Positions 33,100-42,176 of a stretch of DNA of 64,000 nt are shown piece by piece. The translations under genes and the position numbers were made by a program. The DNA lies in contig NZ_BMEL01000004.1 in the NCBI RefSeq assembly GCF_014636475.1, positions 1 to 64,000 of the forward strand, given 5' to 3'. Each line of letters starts with the position of its first letter. Within the stretch, counting starts at the first letter, position 1. Below the pieces are notes generated by a model. The model saw only the letters and a list, made by a program, of their open reading frames with translations, searched no databases and was not told the DNA's origin. The DNA is from Halobacillus andaensis. GTDB taxonomy: Bacteria > Bacillota > Bacilli > Bacillales > Halobacillaceae.

Positions 33100-33276
33100 A
33101 TGGGAAACAAATTTAAAGGTTTATTTATCGAAGAAGAAGGTCAAGGCATGACGGAATACGGCTTAATTTTAGGACTTATCGCTGTGGGAGTCATTGTTGT
33201 ATTAACTACTTTAGGTGAAGAAATCCAAGGTGTGTTCGAGAATTTAACAGGTCAACTTCCAGGTGGCGGCGAATAG
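33100..33276 (+). CDS. flp: Flp/Fap-type IVb pilin
   Basis: 58 residues, too short for many gene callers but clear. Basic leader (MGNKFKG), then FIEEEGQGMTEYGLILGLIA, with the Flp Glu-Tyr pair (EY) and a hydrophobic stretch, then an acidic Gly-rich end. It is the major subunit of the tad pilus after processing by the CpaA-type peptidase downstream. RBS AAGGGAGAG. The terminator at 33301 would make pilin mRNA more abundant than the rest of the operon. Confidence 0.9.
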   Translation: MGNKFKGLFIEEEGQGMTEYGLILGLIAVGVIVVLTTLGEEIQGVFENLTGQLPGGGE

Positions 33277-33300
33277 TAAGTAAGCTATAGAGAATCAACC

Positions 33301-33334
33301 AAAGGACCCTATTTCTTAGTAGGGTCCTTTCATA
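33301..33334 (+). terminator. partial terminator between pilin and assembly genes
   Basis: AAAGGACCCTA (33301-33311) and TAGGGTCCTTT (33320-33330), a perfect 11-bp stem with an 8-nt loop. Read-through would supply the assembly genes. Confidence 0.75.
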
Positions 33335-33366
33335 AAAATCAAAAAACGAAGGAAAGGATGGCCCGA

Positions 33367-33876
33367 GTGATTAATTTTTTATTACTTCTTATTTTACTTA
33401 TTTGCGTGATCACAGATATAAAAAACAGAAAAATATACAACAACGTCATTTATCCCGCTTTGCTGCTCACATTTATCATTCACTTCGCAGCAGATGGGTG
33501 GGGAGGATTAGGCTATTCTTTCCTTGGTTTTTTGATCGGTTTCAGTTTGCTGCTGATTCCTTATTTCCTCGGGGGCATGGGAGCAGGCGATGTGAAGCTG
33601 CTTGCATTAATTGGGGCTCTTAAAGGCGGGAGCTTTGTTTTTCAATCCTTTCTATATATGACCATCATTGGGGCGCTGATCGCGGCAGCCATTATTTTGT
33701 TCCGCCGCGGTGTTCTAAAGTCAATCATCTACTACTTTTCGAGTTTTAAAAATGGGGTGAAGCTTCCGGGCGGTATTTCTAAAGGTTCACTCACAGCCAG
33801 CTATCCGTACGGTGTAGCCATCGCGCTTGGCGCAGCCTTTCAGGTAATGACAGAGGGGACGATCACTTTATGGTAA
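33367..33876 (+). CDS. cpaA: prepilin peptidase, CpaA/TadV type (A24 family)
   Basis: 169 residues if started at the GTG 33367, which has AAGGAAAGG 9 nt upstream; an ATG at 33358 directly abuts that RBS. Six hydrophobic segments. Both catalytic aspartates are visible: TDIKNRKI near the N-terminus and GMGAGDVKL (GXGD) in the middle. It cleaves the Flp and TadE leaders at the membrane. Overlaps tadE by 7 nt. Confidence 0.9.
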   Translation: MINFLLLLILLICVITDIKNRKIYNNVIYPALLLTFIIHFAADGWGGLGYSFLGFLIGFSLLLIPYFLGGMGAGDVKLLALIGALKGGSFVFQSFLYMTIIGALIAAAIILFRRGVLKSIIYYFSSFKNGVKLPGGISKGSLTASYPYGVAIALGAAFQVMTEGTITLW

Positions 33877-34247
33877 AAAAAGAGGATGGCCAGTCGCTTG
33901 TCGAATTTGCTCTTGCCCTGCCCATTCTCCTTTTACTGGTCATAGGGATTATTGATTTCGGACGGGTGCTTTATATTCATCTTCAGCTTGAGCTTGTGAC
34001 GCAGGAGTCGGTTCGGCTTGGAGGGCTGGGACAAGAAGATGGTTCCATCCGCTCCTATGCAGAGAATCATTTCGCAGCGGGAGACCCTTCTAAATTGGAA
34101 GTAGCGATTACGCCTTCAAGCGGCAGTCGTGAAACAGGAGATTATGTTACGGTTTCGATTTCTTATCCTGAGCGATTATTGCAGCCGCTTGGGGATCTAT
34201 CTATTCCTTATACAGTAGAAACCAGCTCAACCATTCGGATTGAATAA
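33870..34247 (+). CDS. tadE: TadE-like pseudopilin
   Basis: 125 residues. Starts MVKKEDGQSLVEFALALPIL, the TadE motif with a prepilin-like Glu after Val. One membrane helix, then an extracytoplasmic beta-rich domain. It would be a minor pilin processed by the neighbouring peptidase. Overlaps cpaA. Confidence 0.88.
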   Translation: MVKKEDGQSLVEFALALPILLLLVIGIIDFGRVLYIHLQLELVTQESVRLGGLGQEDGSIRSYAENHFAAGDPSKLEVAITPSSGSRETGDYVTVSISYPERLLQPLGDLSIPYTVETSSTIRIE

Positions 34248-34257
34248 GGTGAGAAAA

Positions 34258-35172
34258 ATGAAGCGATTTTTAAAAAATATAACAAGAAAAGAAAGTGGAA
34301 ACGCGATTGTCCTTATGACACTGGCCATGGGAGTGGTACTGATCCTTGCAGGACTGGTGATTGATGGGGGGCATTTATTTATGTCTAAAAGTCACTTGCA
34401 AAAGACGGCCAATGCCGCAGCCTTATCAGGAGCGCAGGAAATTGTGAATGATCAGGCTTCTGTCGATGCGGTGGTCACTCAGGTATTAGACTCTCATGGA
34501 GAAACAGAAAGTCTGCGGCAGTCGACGGTAGAAAATAATCAAGAGCTGCACGTTGAGCTTGAAAAGGATGTTCCATTGTTCTTCTCTTCCATTCTCGGAA
34601 TTGAAAACATACTTGTAAACGTGGATGCAAAAGCTGGTTTAAATCCAATGGGTGAAGCCAAAGGGGTCGTCCCTTTAGGTGTTGATGAGTCCGTACCGTT
34701 AAACTACGGAGAGACGTATCAGCTTAAGGTGGATGCAGGGGATTCAACAGCTGGAAACTTCGGAGTGCTTGCACTTGAAGGCCCTGGAGCTAAATCTTAT
34801 GAAGAGAGTTTAACCCATGGATTTGATGAAAATTTAAATGTAGGGGACATCATCAATACGCAGACGGGTAATATCGCTGGACCGACTAGAAACGGAGTTG
34901 ATTACCGTGTGAGTAACTGCCCCGATGGAGAAGTGACTCAGCGAGACTGCTCCAGAATTATGTTAGTCATTGTTTATAAACCCTACAGCCAGTCCAGCAA
35001 TCAATTGAAAAGTGTAGAAATTACGGGCTTTGCTTATTTTTATATCAATGAGCCGATGGGGAAAAATGATGATTCCATCAGCGGGATTTTTATAAAGCGG
35101 GCCGGAGCAGGGACAGCTGGAGGAGAATCCACGCCTGATCGCGGTGCATACGCCATTAGATTAGTAGAGTAG
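34258..35172 (+). CDS. tadG: TadG-like pilus assembly protein
   Basis: 304 residues from the ATG at 34258 (AAGGTGAG 6 nt upstream). Starts with a basic stretch and ESGNAIVLMTLAMGVVLILA; AGLVIDGGHLF and LQKTANAAALSGAQ are the TadG N-terminal (Tad) hallmark. The rest is a long extracellular beta-type domain with one Cys pair (SNCPDG and QRDCS). It probably links the pilus to the envelope. Confidence 0.85.
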   Translation: MKRFLKNITRKESGNAIVLMTLAMGVVLILAGLVIDGGHLFMSKSHLQKTANAAALSGAQEIVNDQASVDAVVTQVLDSHGETESLRQSTVENNQELHVELEKDVPLFFSSILGIENILVNVDAKAGLNPMGEAKGVVPLGVDESVPLNYGETYQLKVDAGDSTAGNFGVLALEGPGAKSYEESLTHGFDENLNVGDIINTQTGNIAGPTRNGVDYRVSNCPDGEVTQRDCSRIMLVIVYKPYSQSSNQLKSVEITGFAYFYINEPMGKNDDSISGIFIKRAGAGTAGGESTPDRGAYAIRLVE

Positions 35173-35185
35173 GTGAAGACTTTAA

Positions 35186-36112
35186 ATGAAACCGAAGAAG
35201 ATCGTATTATTGGCCGTTATCTCTGGGTTAATGACCACGCTTTTATTTTACACGATTATGAGCAAGCAGGACTCCAGTGCTTCTGGAGAGGAAACTCCGA
35301 TGGTTGAAGTAATCGTAGCAAGTGAAGATATCCAGCAAAATCAAAAAATCACGGAAGAAGTGTTGACGAGCGAACAGGTGCCTGAGGATCAGGTTCATGC
35401 GCAGGCAGCCAGTCAAACATCAGATGTGGTGGGACTGTTTGCAACAGCTGATTTAAAAGAAGGAGAGCCTGTCATGCTTCACCGGGTTCAGCAGAGCGAG
35501 GATGAAGATGAATTTGTTACTAAGAAAGTAACAGAAGGGTATCGGGCAGTTTCTATTAATGTGGATTACGTAAAATCGGTCTCTAATTTGATTGAACCCG
35601 AGGATTTCGTAGATGTGGTTCTCAGTGAAGGGACGGAAGGCGAAGCCATAAATTCTGAAGTGATTTTGGAAAATGTGCGCGTGCTTTCAGTAGGGCAGCG
35701 GATGGTGGAGAAGAAATCCGGGGAAACGGAGGAAGAATATACAGCCGTCACTCTCGAATTAAAACAAGATGAAGCCGTGAAGCTGGTCAACGGAAGTGAA
35801 AGAGGAAGCCTTCAGCTCGTTCTTTTAAGTGAACAGATTTCAGAAAAGGATGAGAATGAGGAAGCATCAGCAGAAGCTGACGATGAAATACCGGAGGATT
35901 CAACTTATATCACCTTGCCTGAGCAATCGCTGCTTCGAGAAGGACCGGGACTCGATTCCTCTGTCTCTGATGTTATTGCTAAAGACACAAAGCTTAAAAA
36001 CCTGAATGAACAAGAAACAGACGACGACGAGCGGATTTGGATGCTGGTAGAAACGCCTGATCAGAAAAAAGGGTGGATGAGCAGCCGGATCCTTAAACAT
36101 GAAAATGAATAA
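35186..36112 (+). CDS. cpaB: CpaB/RcpC-like SAF-domain protein with a C-terminal SH3 domain
   Basis: 308 residues. An N-terminal membrane anchor (IVLLAVISGLMTTLLFYTIM) is followed by a SAF domain (VEVIVASEDIQQNQKITEEV) and the CpaB body (YRAVSINVDYVKSVSNLIEP; VDVVLSEG). After an acidic linker (about 220-235) the end (YITLPEQSLLREGPGLDSSV; KKGWMSSRIL) is a bacterial SH3 fold, which in Gram-positives usually binds cell wall. That fusion is not typical of Gram-negative CpaB. Role: pilus passage and wall attachment (inferred). Confidence 0.85.
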   Translation: MKPKKIVLLAVISGLMTTLLFYTIMSKQDSSASGEETPMVEVIVASEDIQQNQKITEEVLTSEQVPEDQVHAQAASQTSDVVGLFATADLKEGEPVMLHRVQQSEDEDEFVTKKVTEGYRAVSINVDYVKSVSNLIEPEDFVDVVLSEGTEGEAINSEVILENVRVLSVGQRMVEKKSGETEEEYTAVTLELKQDEAVKLVNGSERGSLQLVLLSEQISEKDENEEASAEADDEIPEDSTYITLPEQSLLREGPGLDSSVSDVIAKDTKLKNLNEQETDDDERIWMLVETPDQKKGWMSSRILKHENE

Positions 36113-36133
36113 TGGACAGGGAGTGAGTAACCA

Positions 36134-37006
36134 GTGACAAACGATAAACATCAAACGTTAGAAACGTATCCATTACACGAAGTAATTGCCGTATGCGGTG
36201 CTGTTGGGGGAGCGGGGAGAACGTCTGTCACTGTCAACCTTGCTGCCTCTTTGGCCAAAAAGAAAAGAAGGATACGGATCGTCGATGGAGATTTGCAGTT
36301 TGGCGATACAGCTCTAGCTCTTGATTTGCAGCCGTCGCTGACCGTAAAGGACATCGCCGAAAGAGAAGATGAGAAAAATGTCCACGATTATTGGACGGTC
36401 CACGAGTCTGGAATTGAATTGCTTGCTGCTCCGCATCGCCCGGAGCACGCGGACTTAATGACAGCGGACAGGTTTGGATCGTTGATCGAATCGCTGCAGA
36501 TTTCTTCTGATATTTTAGTAGTGGATGCCGAAACAGGCTTAACGGAAAGAAGTTTGCAAGTTATGGAAAAGGCGGATCGAATTCTGCTTGTGACCACGCC
36601 GAGGATGGCGGCGTTAAAGCATACTCGACTAATGGCCGAAACCCTTCAAGTACTCGACTTGAAACATAAAGTTGACCTCATCGTTAATCAGTTCACGGCG
36701 GACTCGGTCATGAAAGCAAAAGAAATGACAGAATTAACCGGGGTAGAAAACGTTCATTTTCTGCCATATGACTATAAGCGCATGCCGAAATCACTGGATG
36801 TAGGGATTCCGCTGGTGGAAAGCAATCCAAAGCTTTCGTTTTCTATAGAGATCGGTAAGCTGGCAGAGGAGCTTTTTCCAAATCTGCAAAACACAAGAGA
36901 AAAACAGAGTGCTGTAAACAAGATGATGAACAGGCTAAAAGGTTCAAGGGGGAACAGGCATGAGTTTATTAGCAAAACTTCAATCAAAGACTCAAGAAGA
37001 AGCTGA
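36134..37006 (+). CDS. cpaE: CpaE/TadZ-like MinD-family ATPase with degenerate Walker A
   Basis: 290 residues from a GTG (RBS GGGAGTGAG). MinD/ParA fold with Walker A in the place of KGGVGKT reading V24-GGAGRTS: both signature lysines are replaced (Val and Arg). Walker B-like RIVDGDLQFGD and ILVVDAETGL remain. TadZ proteins position the pilus machine at the pole, and some bind ATP without active hydrolysis. The C-terminal end overlaps the cpaF frame by 47 nt. Confidence 0.85.
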   Translation: MTNDKHQTLETYPLHEVIAVCGAVGGAGRTSVTVNLAASLAKKKRRIRIVDGDLQFGDTALALDLQPSLTVKDIAEREDEKNVHDYWTVHESGIELLAAPHRPEHADLMTADRFGSLIESLQISSDILVVDAETGLTERSLQVMEKADRILLVTTPRMAALKHTRLMAETLQVLDLKHKVDLIVNQFTADSVMKAKEMTELTGVENVHFLPYDYKRMPKSLDVGIPLVESNPKLSFSIEIGKLAEELFPNLQNTREKQSAVNKMMNRLKGSRGNRHEFISKTSIKDSRRS

Positions 37007-38363
37007 CGTAAAAAAGAATAAAGAAGCTGCTCGAAAAGATCAAACCATCCAGCCTCCAACTCAACCGGCTCCTAAGAAAAAGCCGGATAAAAAGCCTGTC
37101 ATTAAACCAGACCCCAACAAAGAATTAAAAAGTCTGACGTTTAAATACATTTTAAAAGAACGAAAAGACGATGACGTGGAAGACATCGTCCATGATTTAG
37201 ATGACATTATCTCCACCATCATCATTGAAAATGAACTAAAGCCTAAACAAGATGACCTGGAAAAATTAAAGAAAGAATTAGCCAATGATTTAACAGGGTA
37301 TGGACCGATTAATCCATTACTGCTTGATGAAGACGTATCTGAGGTCATGGTCAATGGCCCGGATCAAGTGTATGCCGAACGCAACGGACAATTAGAGCTG
37401 ACCGATATTACTTTCCGTGACAATGACCATGTGCTGGCCGTTTTAGAAAAAATCGTCGCCCCTCTCGGACGCCGGATTGACGAAAGCAGCCCCATGGTTG
37501 ATGCCCGACTTCAGGATGGATCGAGGGTAAACGCCATCGTCCCGCCGTTAGCTTTAGGTGGTCCTACAATTACCATCCGTAAGTTTGCTAAGGATCCCTT
37601 TACGATTGAAGATTTGATTCGCTTTGGGACGCTCACTGAAGAGATGGCGGATTTCATCCAAGCCTGTGTGGAAGCGAAGCTGAATATTTTCGTAAGCGGC
37701 GGAACAGGATCTGGTAAAACGACAACCCTCAATGTTCTTTCTTCTTTTATTTCCAATAAGGATCGCATTATAACGATTGAGGATGCTGCTGAGCTTCAGC
37801 TCGGGCAGGAGCATGTCGTTTCACTTGAGACCCGGCCTCCAAACATTGAAGGGAAAGGAAGTATTTCCATCCGTGATCTGGTGAGAAACTCTCTTCGGAT
37901 GCGTCCGGACCGCATTGTCATTGGAGAGGTCCGTGGCGGCGAAGCGTTAGATATGTTGCAGGCCATGAATACAGGCCACGATGGTTCTCTTGCAACCGGT
38001 CACTCGAACAGTCCGCGGGACATGATCGCCCGTTTGGAAACGATGGTATTAATGGCCGGGATGGAGCTTCCCGTCAAAGCCATACGCGAACAAATCGCGG
38101 GTGCGCTTGACGTCATTATCCAACAATCAAGATTAAAGGATGGAACCCGTCGCATTACGAGCATTACCGAAGTTCAAGGCCTGGAAGGAGACATCATTGT
38201 TCTTCAGGATATTTTTGCTTTTGAGCAGTCGGGTATCGATGAAGAAGGTAAAATCATTGGAAAATTAGTGCCTACCGGGGTGCGGCCTAAGTTTTATGAA
38301 CGGATGGAGTATGAAGGCATCCACTTGCCTGCCTCAATCTTTATCGAAAGGGAGAGTCATTAG
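36960..38363 (+). CDS. cpaF: CpaF/TadA pilus-assembly ATPase
   Basis: 467 residues. Charged N-terminal region (1-100), then the secretion ATPase domain with Walker A G247-GTGSGKT254, the Asp box ([11 protein letters not shown]), Walker B ([16 protein letters not shown]) and the His box ([12 protein letters not shown]). It drives Flp pilus assembly and retraction from the cytoplasmic face. RBS GGGGGAACAGG in the end of cpaE. Full-length and intact. Confidence 0.95.
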   Translation: MSLLAKLQSKTQEEADVKKNKEAARKDQTIQPPTQPAPKKKPDKKPVIKPDPNKELKSLTFKYILKERKDDDVEDIVHDLDDIISTIIIENELKPKQDDLEKLKKELANDLTGYGPINPLLLDEDVSEVMVNGPDQVYAERNGQLELTDITFRDNDHVLAVLEKIVAPLGRRIDESSPMVDARLQDGSRVNAIVPPLALGGPTITIRKFAKDPFTIEDLIRFGTLTEEMADFIQACVEAKLNIFVSGGTGSGKTTTLNVLSSFISNKDRIITIEDAAELQLGQEHVVSLETRPPNIEGKGSISIRDLVRNSLRMRPDRIVIGEVRGGEALDMLQAMNTGHDGSLATGHSNSPRDMIARLETMVLMAGMELPVKAIREQIAGALDVIIQQSRLKDGTRRITSITEVQGLEGDIIVLQDIFAFEQSGIDEEGKIIGKLVPTGVRPKFYERMEYEGIHLPASIFIERESH

Positions 38364-38364
38364 A

Positions 38365-39297
38365 ATGACCATCTTATTCGTGGGTGCTGTATTTCTAACC
38401 ATCTTTCTCTCTTTACTGGCACTCGCCAGCATGCGTCAGGCAGCTGTCGAGGAAGGGGAGGCTGCCGCTCCGCCTTTGACCTTCAAAGAGTTTCTAAGGC
38501 AAAGCAACCAGCGCCTGAAAATGATTTTGATTAGAAAGAAAAAACCGACCAAAAAAAGAAATGCATTAGAGGAAGAACTAAGTGGAGCTGGACTTACTAT
38601 GAAGCCTGAAGAATTCATTGTTTTTCAGTGGATTGCAAGCATCATAGGCGGCGGACTGCTTCATCTGGTACTGCAAAATATGCTGATGATGACGGCAGGT
38701 GCCATCATCGGCTTTCTTATCCCGAAAATTTTGTTAAAAAGCAAGCGCAGGAAGAGAATCAAGCAGTTCAATGCGGGACTGCCGGGAATGATCACTTCGA
38801 TCATCGGTTCCCTGCGGGCCGGGTTCAGCTTTCCTCAATCCTTGCAGATGATTTCTGAAGAGTCTTACTCTCCTATAAAGGAAGAAGTCCAGCTGGTGTT
38901 AAAATCGATGCAATACGGGACAAGTTTGGAAGAAGCTTTACTCGAGTGGAAAAAACGACTGCCGAGCGAAGACCTGTCTTTATTAGTCGAAGCCATTTTA
39001 ATTCAGCGGCAGGTAGGGGGAAACCTTGCCTACCTTCTTGACAAAATCGTAGAAACTACGAGAGAACGAGCAAAGATCGAAAACCAGATTAAAACGCTGA
39101 CTGCACAAGGACGTTTATCAGGCATGATTATAAGTCTTCTGCCTATTGGGCTGGGCGGCATCATTTACGTCATGAACCCGGAATACATCCTTACATTATT
39201 TACGAATCCTATTGGACAGGCCATGCTGGCAGCCGCACTTATAGGCGGGGTTATAGGCTTTATCCTCATACGAAAAATTACGACGATCGAGGTGTAG
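38365..39297 (+). CDS. tadB: TadB inner-membrane platform protein
   Basis: 310 residues from the ATG at 38365, 2 nt after the cpaF stop, with AAGGGAGAG upstream; a longer frame from 38296 would overlap cpaF. One N-terminal helix, a basic cytoplasmic region, then T2SSF-type segments (ITSIIGSLRAGFSFPQSLQM; GNLAYLLDKIVETT). It forms the platform with TadC under CpaF. Confidence 0.92.
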   Translation: MTILFVGAVFLTIFLSLLALASMRQAAVEEGEAAAPPLTFKEFLRQSNQRLKMILIRKKKPTKKRNALEEELSGAGLTMKPEEFIVFQWIASIIGGGLLHLVLQNMLMMTAGAIIGFLIPKILLKSKRRKRIKQFNAGLPGMITSIIGSLRAGFSFPQSLQMISEESYSPIKEEVQLVLKSMQYGTSLEEALLEWKKRLPSEDLSLLVEAILIQRQVGGNLAYLLDKIVETTRERAKIENQIKTLTAQGRLSGMIISLLPIGLGGIIYVMNPEYILTLFTNPIGQAMLAAALIGGVIGFILIRKITTIEV

Positions 39298-39301
39298 CGA
39301 G

Positions 39302-40207
39302 ATGCTATTGTATATTAGTTTTTTTATCGTCATCAGCCTATTCGTCTACTCTATGCTTACGTTTAAAACAGAAAAAACGGCCCGCCGCAGGAAAAGAATC
39401 GATGCTTATTTTACCAACATGTCCATTACTGAAGAGAATGAAGAAGACCCTTCCTTCTCTGAGCGTGTCCTGACGCCTTTATGGAGAAGTATAAAATTAA
39501 AGTATCAAAGAAAATGGAATAAAGAAAAGGCATCAAAGCTTGAAATAAAGCTTCTGCAGGCCGGCCAGCCGTTTGGGCTGTCCCCTGTCGAATTTAAAAT
39601 CGTGCAGCGGATTCTATTATTTTTCTTCCCGTTGATTGGCTGGGGGTATGCCTTATTACTCAATAGCGACCTGTCTTTAAGGATTCTACTGTCCCTTCTC
39701 GGTATAGCGGCTGCCCTCGTTCTGCCGAAGTATTATTTAAAAACGAAAGCAGCTAAAAGAAGCAAGCTTGCGGTCAAAGAGCTGCCCGATACACTAGACC
39801 TCCTGACGATTAGTCTTGAGGGCGGGCTGGGCTTCGATTCGGCATTAAGCAAAGTAGTTTCAAAGAAAAAAGGTGTGCTTTCTGAAGAATTCAAACGCTG
39901 TTTAGAAGAAATTCGTTTAGGAAAGACAAGAAAAGAAGCGTTAAACGCAATCAATGATCGTTTATATTCCGAAGAATTACAGTCTCTCGTTTATAATATC
40001 GTACAAGCTGAAAAACTTGGCGTTGGAATGGTTAAGGTGTTGAGAGTACAAACGGAGGATATTCGGGAACAAAGGCGGCAGAGAGCAGAAGAAGCAGCGA
40101 TGAAGGCGCCTATTAAGATGATGTTTCCGCTCGTTTTGTTTATATTCCCTACCTTATTTATTATTCTACTTGGACCTGCCATCCTGCAATTTATGGATGC
40201 ATTTTAG
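39302..40207 (+). CDS. tadC: TadC inner-membrane platform protein
   Basis: 301 residues, paralogous in layout to TadB: N-terminal helix, central pair of helices, T2SSF motif (LPDTLDLLTISLEGGLGFDS; RAEEAAMKAPIKMMFPLVLF) and a last helix. RBS GAGGTG. Last gene of the tad operon. The locus has no secretin, as expected without an outer membrane. Confidence 0.92.
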   Translation: MLLYISFFIVISLFVYSMLTFKTEKTARRRKRIDAYFTNMSITEENEEDPSFSERVLTPLWRSIKLKYQRKWNKEKASKLEIKLLQAGQPFGLSPVEFKIVQRILLFFFPLIGWGYALLLNSDLSLRILLSLLGIAAALVLPKYYLKTKAAKRSKLAVKELPDTLDLLTISLEGGLGFDSALSKVVSKKKGVLSEEFKRCLEEIRLGKTRKEALNAINDRLYSEELQSLVYNIVQAEKLGVGMVKVLRVQTEDIREQRRQRAEEAAMKAPIKMMFPLVLFIFPTLFIILLGPAILQFMDAF

Positions 40208-40248
40208 GACCCATTCCTGCTCGCAGCATCAAGAGCTGATAGTTAAGA

Positions 40249-40455
40249 TCAATCGTATATAACAGCTTTTCCTTGTTCACGTAACTTTTGTAAAGATGTA
40301 AGCATATGAGTAATTTGTTCATCGGAATGTCTTTCCCATGCACGTAATTCAGCAACTATTTTCAAAGGAGATTTAGACCTGTACGAACGTGTGGGGTTTC
40401 CCGGGAATTAAAGTTTGTTCAAGTTTAGGGGGCAAATCTTCAAATATAGGATTTG
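40249..40455 (-). pseudogene. degraded unrecognised gene
   Basis: Two minus-strand frames continue one another: NPIFEDLPPKLEQTLIPGKP (about 40390-40450), then RSKSPLKIVAELRAWERHSD and EQITHMLTSLQKLREQGKAV-IYD-stop (to 40249). One frameshift near 40395 separates them. No start found. Family not recognised. It occupies the gap after tadC. Confidence 0.5.
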
Positions 40456-40568
40456 CTCCCTTTACTTATGTTTAGTGAATAACCTGCAATGGTGTTAAGA
40501 AAAAACTGAAACATTCTATTCTCTTGAAACGTAATTATTAATAAGTAAAATCCTTTTGAGGTGAAAGT

Positions 40569-40652
40569 ATGGATATTAGTATAATTGTAGCGATATTTGT
40601 AATTTTTGTAGTGGCTTTAGGCGGCAGTTACTACAACAACAAAAAGAAATAA
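40569..40652 (+). CDS. 27-residue membrane peptide
   Basis: MDISIIVAIFVIFVVALGGS then YYNNKKK-stop, behind TGAGGTGAAAG. One helix with a basic tail. Small-peptide layout without a recognised family; a terminator follows at 40715. Confidence 0.45.
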   Translation: MDISIIVAIFVIFVVALGGSYYNNKKK

Positions 40653-40714
40653 AATTCGGGAGCTTATCAGGTATCTCGACTTAATATCGCTGATCCAACT
40701 ATCGTATTCGAGTT

Positions 40715-40747
40715 GCAATTCCAACTAAGGAGTTGCTTTTTTCTTTT
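40715..40747 (+). terminator. terminator after the 27-residue peptide gene
   Basis: GCAATTCC and GGAGTTGC with a 6-nt loop and one G-U pair, followed by TTTTTTCTTTTT. Confidence 0.7.
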
Positions 40748-40797
40748 TAGCAAAAGGTTAAGTAACTTTAAAGAATAGAAGCAGATGAGAGTGTCTG

Positions 40798-41040
40798 GTG
40801 GAGTTAAGTAAGGGCAGGGAGAGACTGATTAAATCCTTGCAGACAGTTAGAAGTTTTTCCGTTATTGAAAGAGTGAATTCAGGACATGTAGTTGTAGACG
40901 ACAGGAATCTTCCTGGTTTCTTTTTTATAAGTACTATGATTTCAGAAGGTTTATTTATTCCTTATCATGGGTCGTTGATTGAAGTATTGTTTGATATGAG
41001 AAACGACATGGGAGCGCACAACCAAAGAAAAGGGAAGTAA
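40798..41040 (+). CDS. hypothetical protein, possibly a fragment
   Basis: 80 residues from a GTG with a weak RBS. Contains VIERVNSGHVVVDDRNLPGF and FFISTMISEGLFIPYHGSLI. No recognised domain. The absence of a good start suggests an internal piece of a larger gene. Confidence 0.35.
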   Translation: MELSKGRERLIKSLQTVRSFSVIERVNSGHVVVDDRNLPGFFFISTMISEGLFIPYHGSLIEVLFDMRNDMGAHNQRKGK

Positions 41041-41186
41041 GAACATATATAAGCAATCGCTCGAAATTTAAGAAAGATTGGAATGCGTCCATTGTTCTGT
41101 TGTTCCGTTAAAAGGGGCGATAGATGCACAGTGGATAACGCTTATTGTGCTAACTAAACAGAACTTAGAAAAAATATGGTGGTTTT

Positions 41187-41354
41187 ATGCAAATGTACAT
41201 TCACATATTAATTGTAGGTATCTTAATTTTCCTCACTGTATTCTTTAAAGACAAAGCGAACTGGAGGAAACATCTTGTAAGGTTTATTTATTTTGTGGTT
41301 GGTTTATCTATTTTCAACTTTTTATTGAATTTATTGTTAGGTAAAACGTTGTGA
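41187..41354 (+). CDS. two-helix membrane micro-protein
   Basis: 55 residues: MQMYIHILIVGILIFLTVFF, a basic loop KDKANWRKHLVR, then a second helix. The RBS is weak (GGTGG). Family not recognised. Confidence 0.5.
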   Translation: MQMYIHILIVGILIFLTVFFKDKANWRKHLVRFIYFVVGLSIFNFLLNLLLGKTL

Positions 41355-41380
41355 TCTTTCACTAATTTTTTGCTTATAGT

Positions 41381-41518
41381 ATGTATGACTTAGCTTTGGT
41401 CATAAGTGCATGTAGTCATCAAGAACAAAATATGGCATTAAAAATAGAACGAGATGAGAAAAGTAACCAGATTTTACTGGTACCCGATATGAAAGAAGAT
41501 ATATGTGAAAAAGTTTAG
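41381..41518 (+). CDS. short lipoprotein-like ORF, probably decayed
   Basis: 45 residues: MYDLALVISACSHQEQNMAL with a lipobox-like VISAC, then KIERDEKSNQILLVPDMKED. It lacks a basic N-terminus and an RBS. It overlaps the upstream region of the next lipoprotein gene. Likely the remains of a paralogue. Confidence 0.3.
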   Translation: MYDLALVISACSHQEQNMALKIERDEKSNQILLVPDMKEDICEKV

Positions 41519-41534
41519 TGAAGGAGGAGGTCTT

Positions 41535-42008
41535 TTGAGAAGGGCGAGATTACTAGTAATCATTGCTGTTTTGACTCTTTTAACGGCCTGTTTTTCTAAT
41601 GAAGGAGACGGGAAAGAAGAAGACACTCTTTTCCTATACAAAGGAACCAAAATATCAGATCGGGAATTCACAGGCACTGTCATTCGATCGATGCCTTATC
41701 ATAAACAAATGACTGATTTCTCACTCTACCCCAATGAACATCAGATAACAATACGTTATAGTGACATTCAAGATAAGGAACTTCAAAAAATGATTCTAAC
41801 TGTATCAACATATGCTTTTAGTTTGATAGAAGGTGTGAACCTAATTGTTTTGGTAACAGAAGGAGAAAGAGCCAGAGTATACGAAGAAGAGTTAAAAGAA
41901 TGGTATGGAAACAGTGATTATGACGATGCTTCTAGACAAGAAGAACTCGACAATATGATTGACTCATCTATCGACAACAACAGGGAGGTTTTTTTAGACA
42001 ATATATAA
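41535..42008 (+). CDS. lipoprotein with a DUF4825-like domain
   Basis: 157 residues from the TTG at 41535 (AAGGAGGAGG 4 nt upstream); the frame is open from 41505. Signal ends LLTAC. The body (LFLYKGTKISDREFTGTVIR; QITIRYSDI; LIVLVTEG) resembles the extracellular DUF4825 module found in BlaR1-type and stand-alone lipoproteins. The tail is acidic. Function unknown. Confidence 0.6.
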   Translation: MRRARLLVIIAVLTLLTACFSNEGDGKEEDTLFLYKGTKISDREFTGTVIRSMPYHKQMTDFSLYPNEHQITIRYSDIQDKELQKMILTVSTYAFSLIEGVNLIVLVTEGERARVYEEELKEWYGNSDYDDASRQEELDNMIDSSIDNNREVFLDNI

Positions 42009-42176
42009 ATTATAGGGTATCTTTTGCTGAAGTGAATCTTTCCTTTTCCAAATATACCTGAAAATAATAGTGTGGTTTTTATTTTAGGGTTATCTTGAAT
42101 TCAATGTTTCCACATAAGCCAGCTATTACTAAATAGAGTACTCGCCCTTATTAAAGAGAGGGGGAAGAATGTCAGA

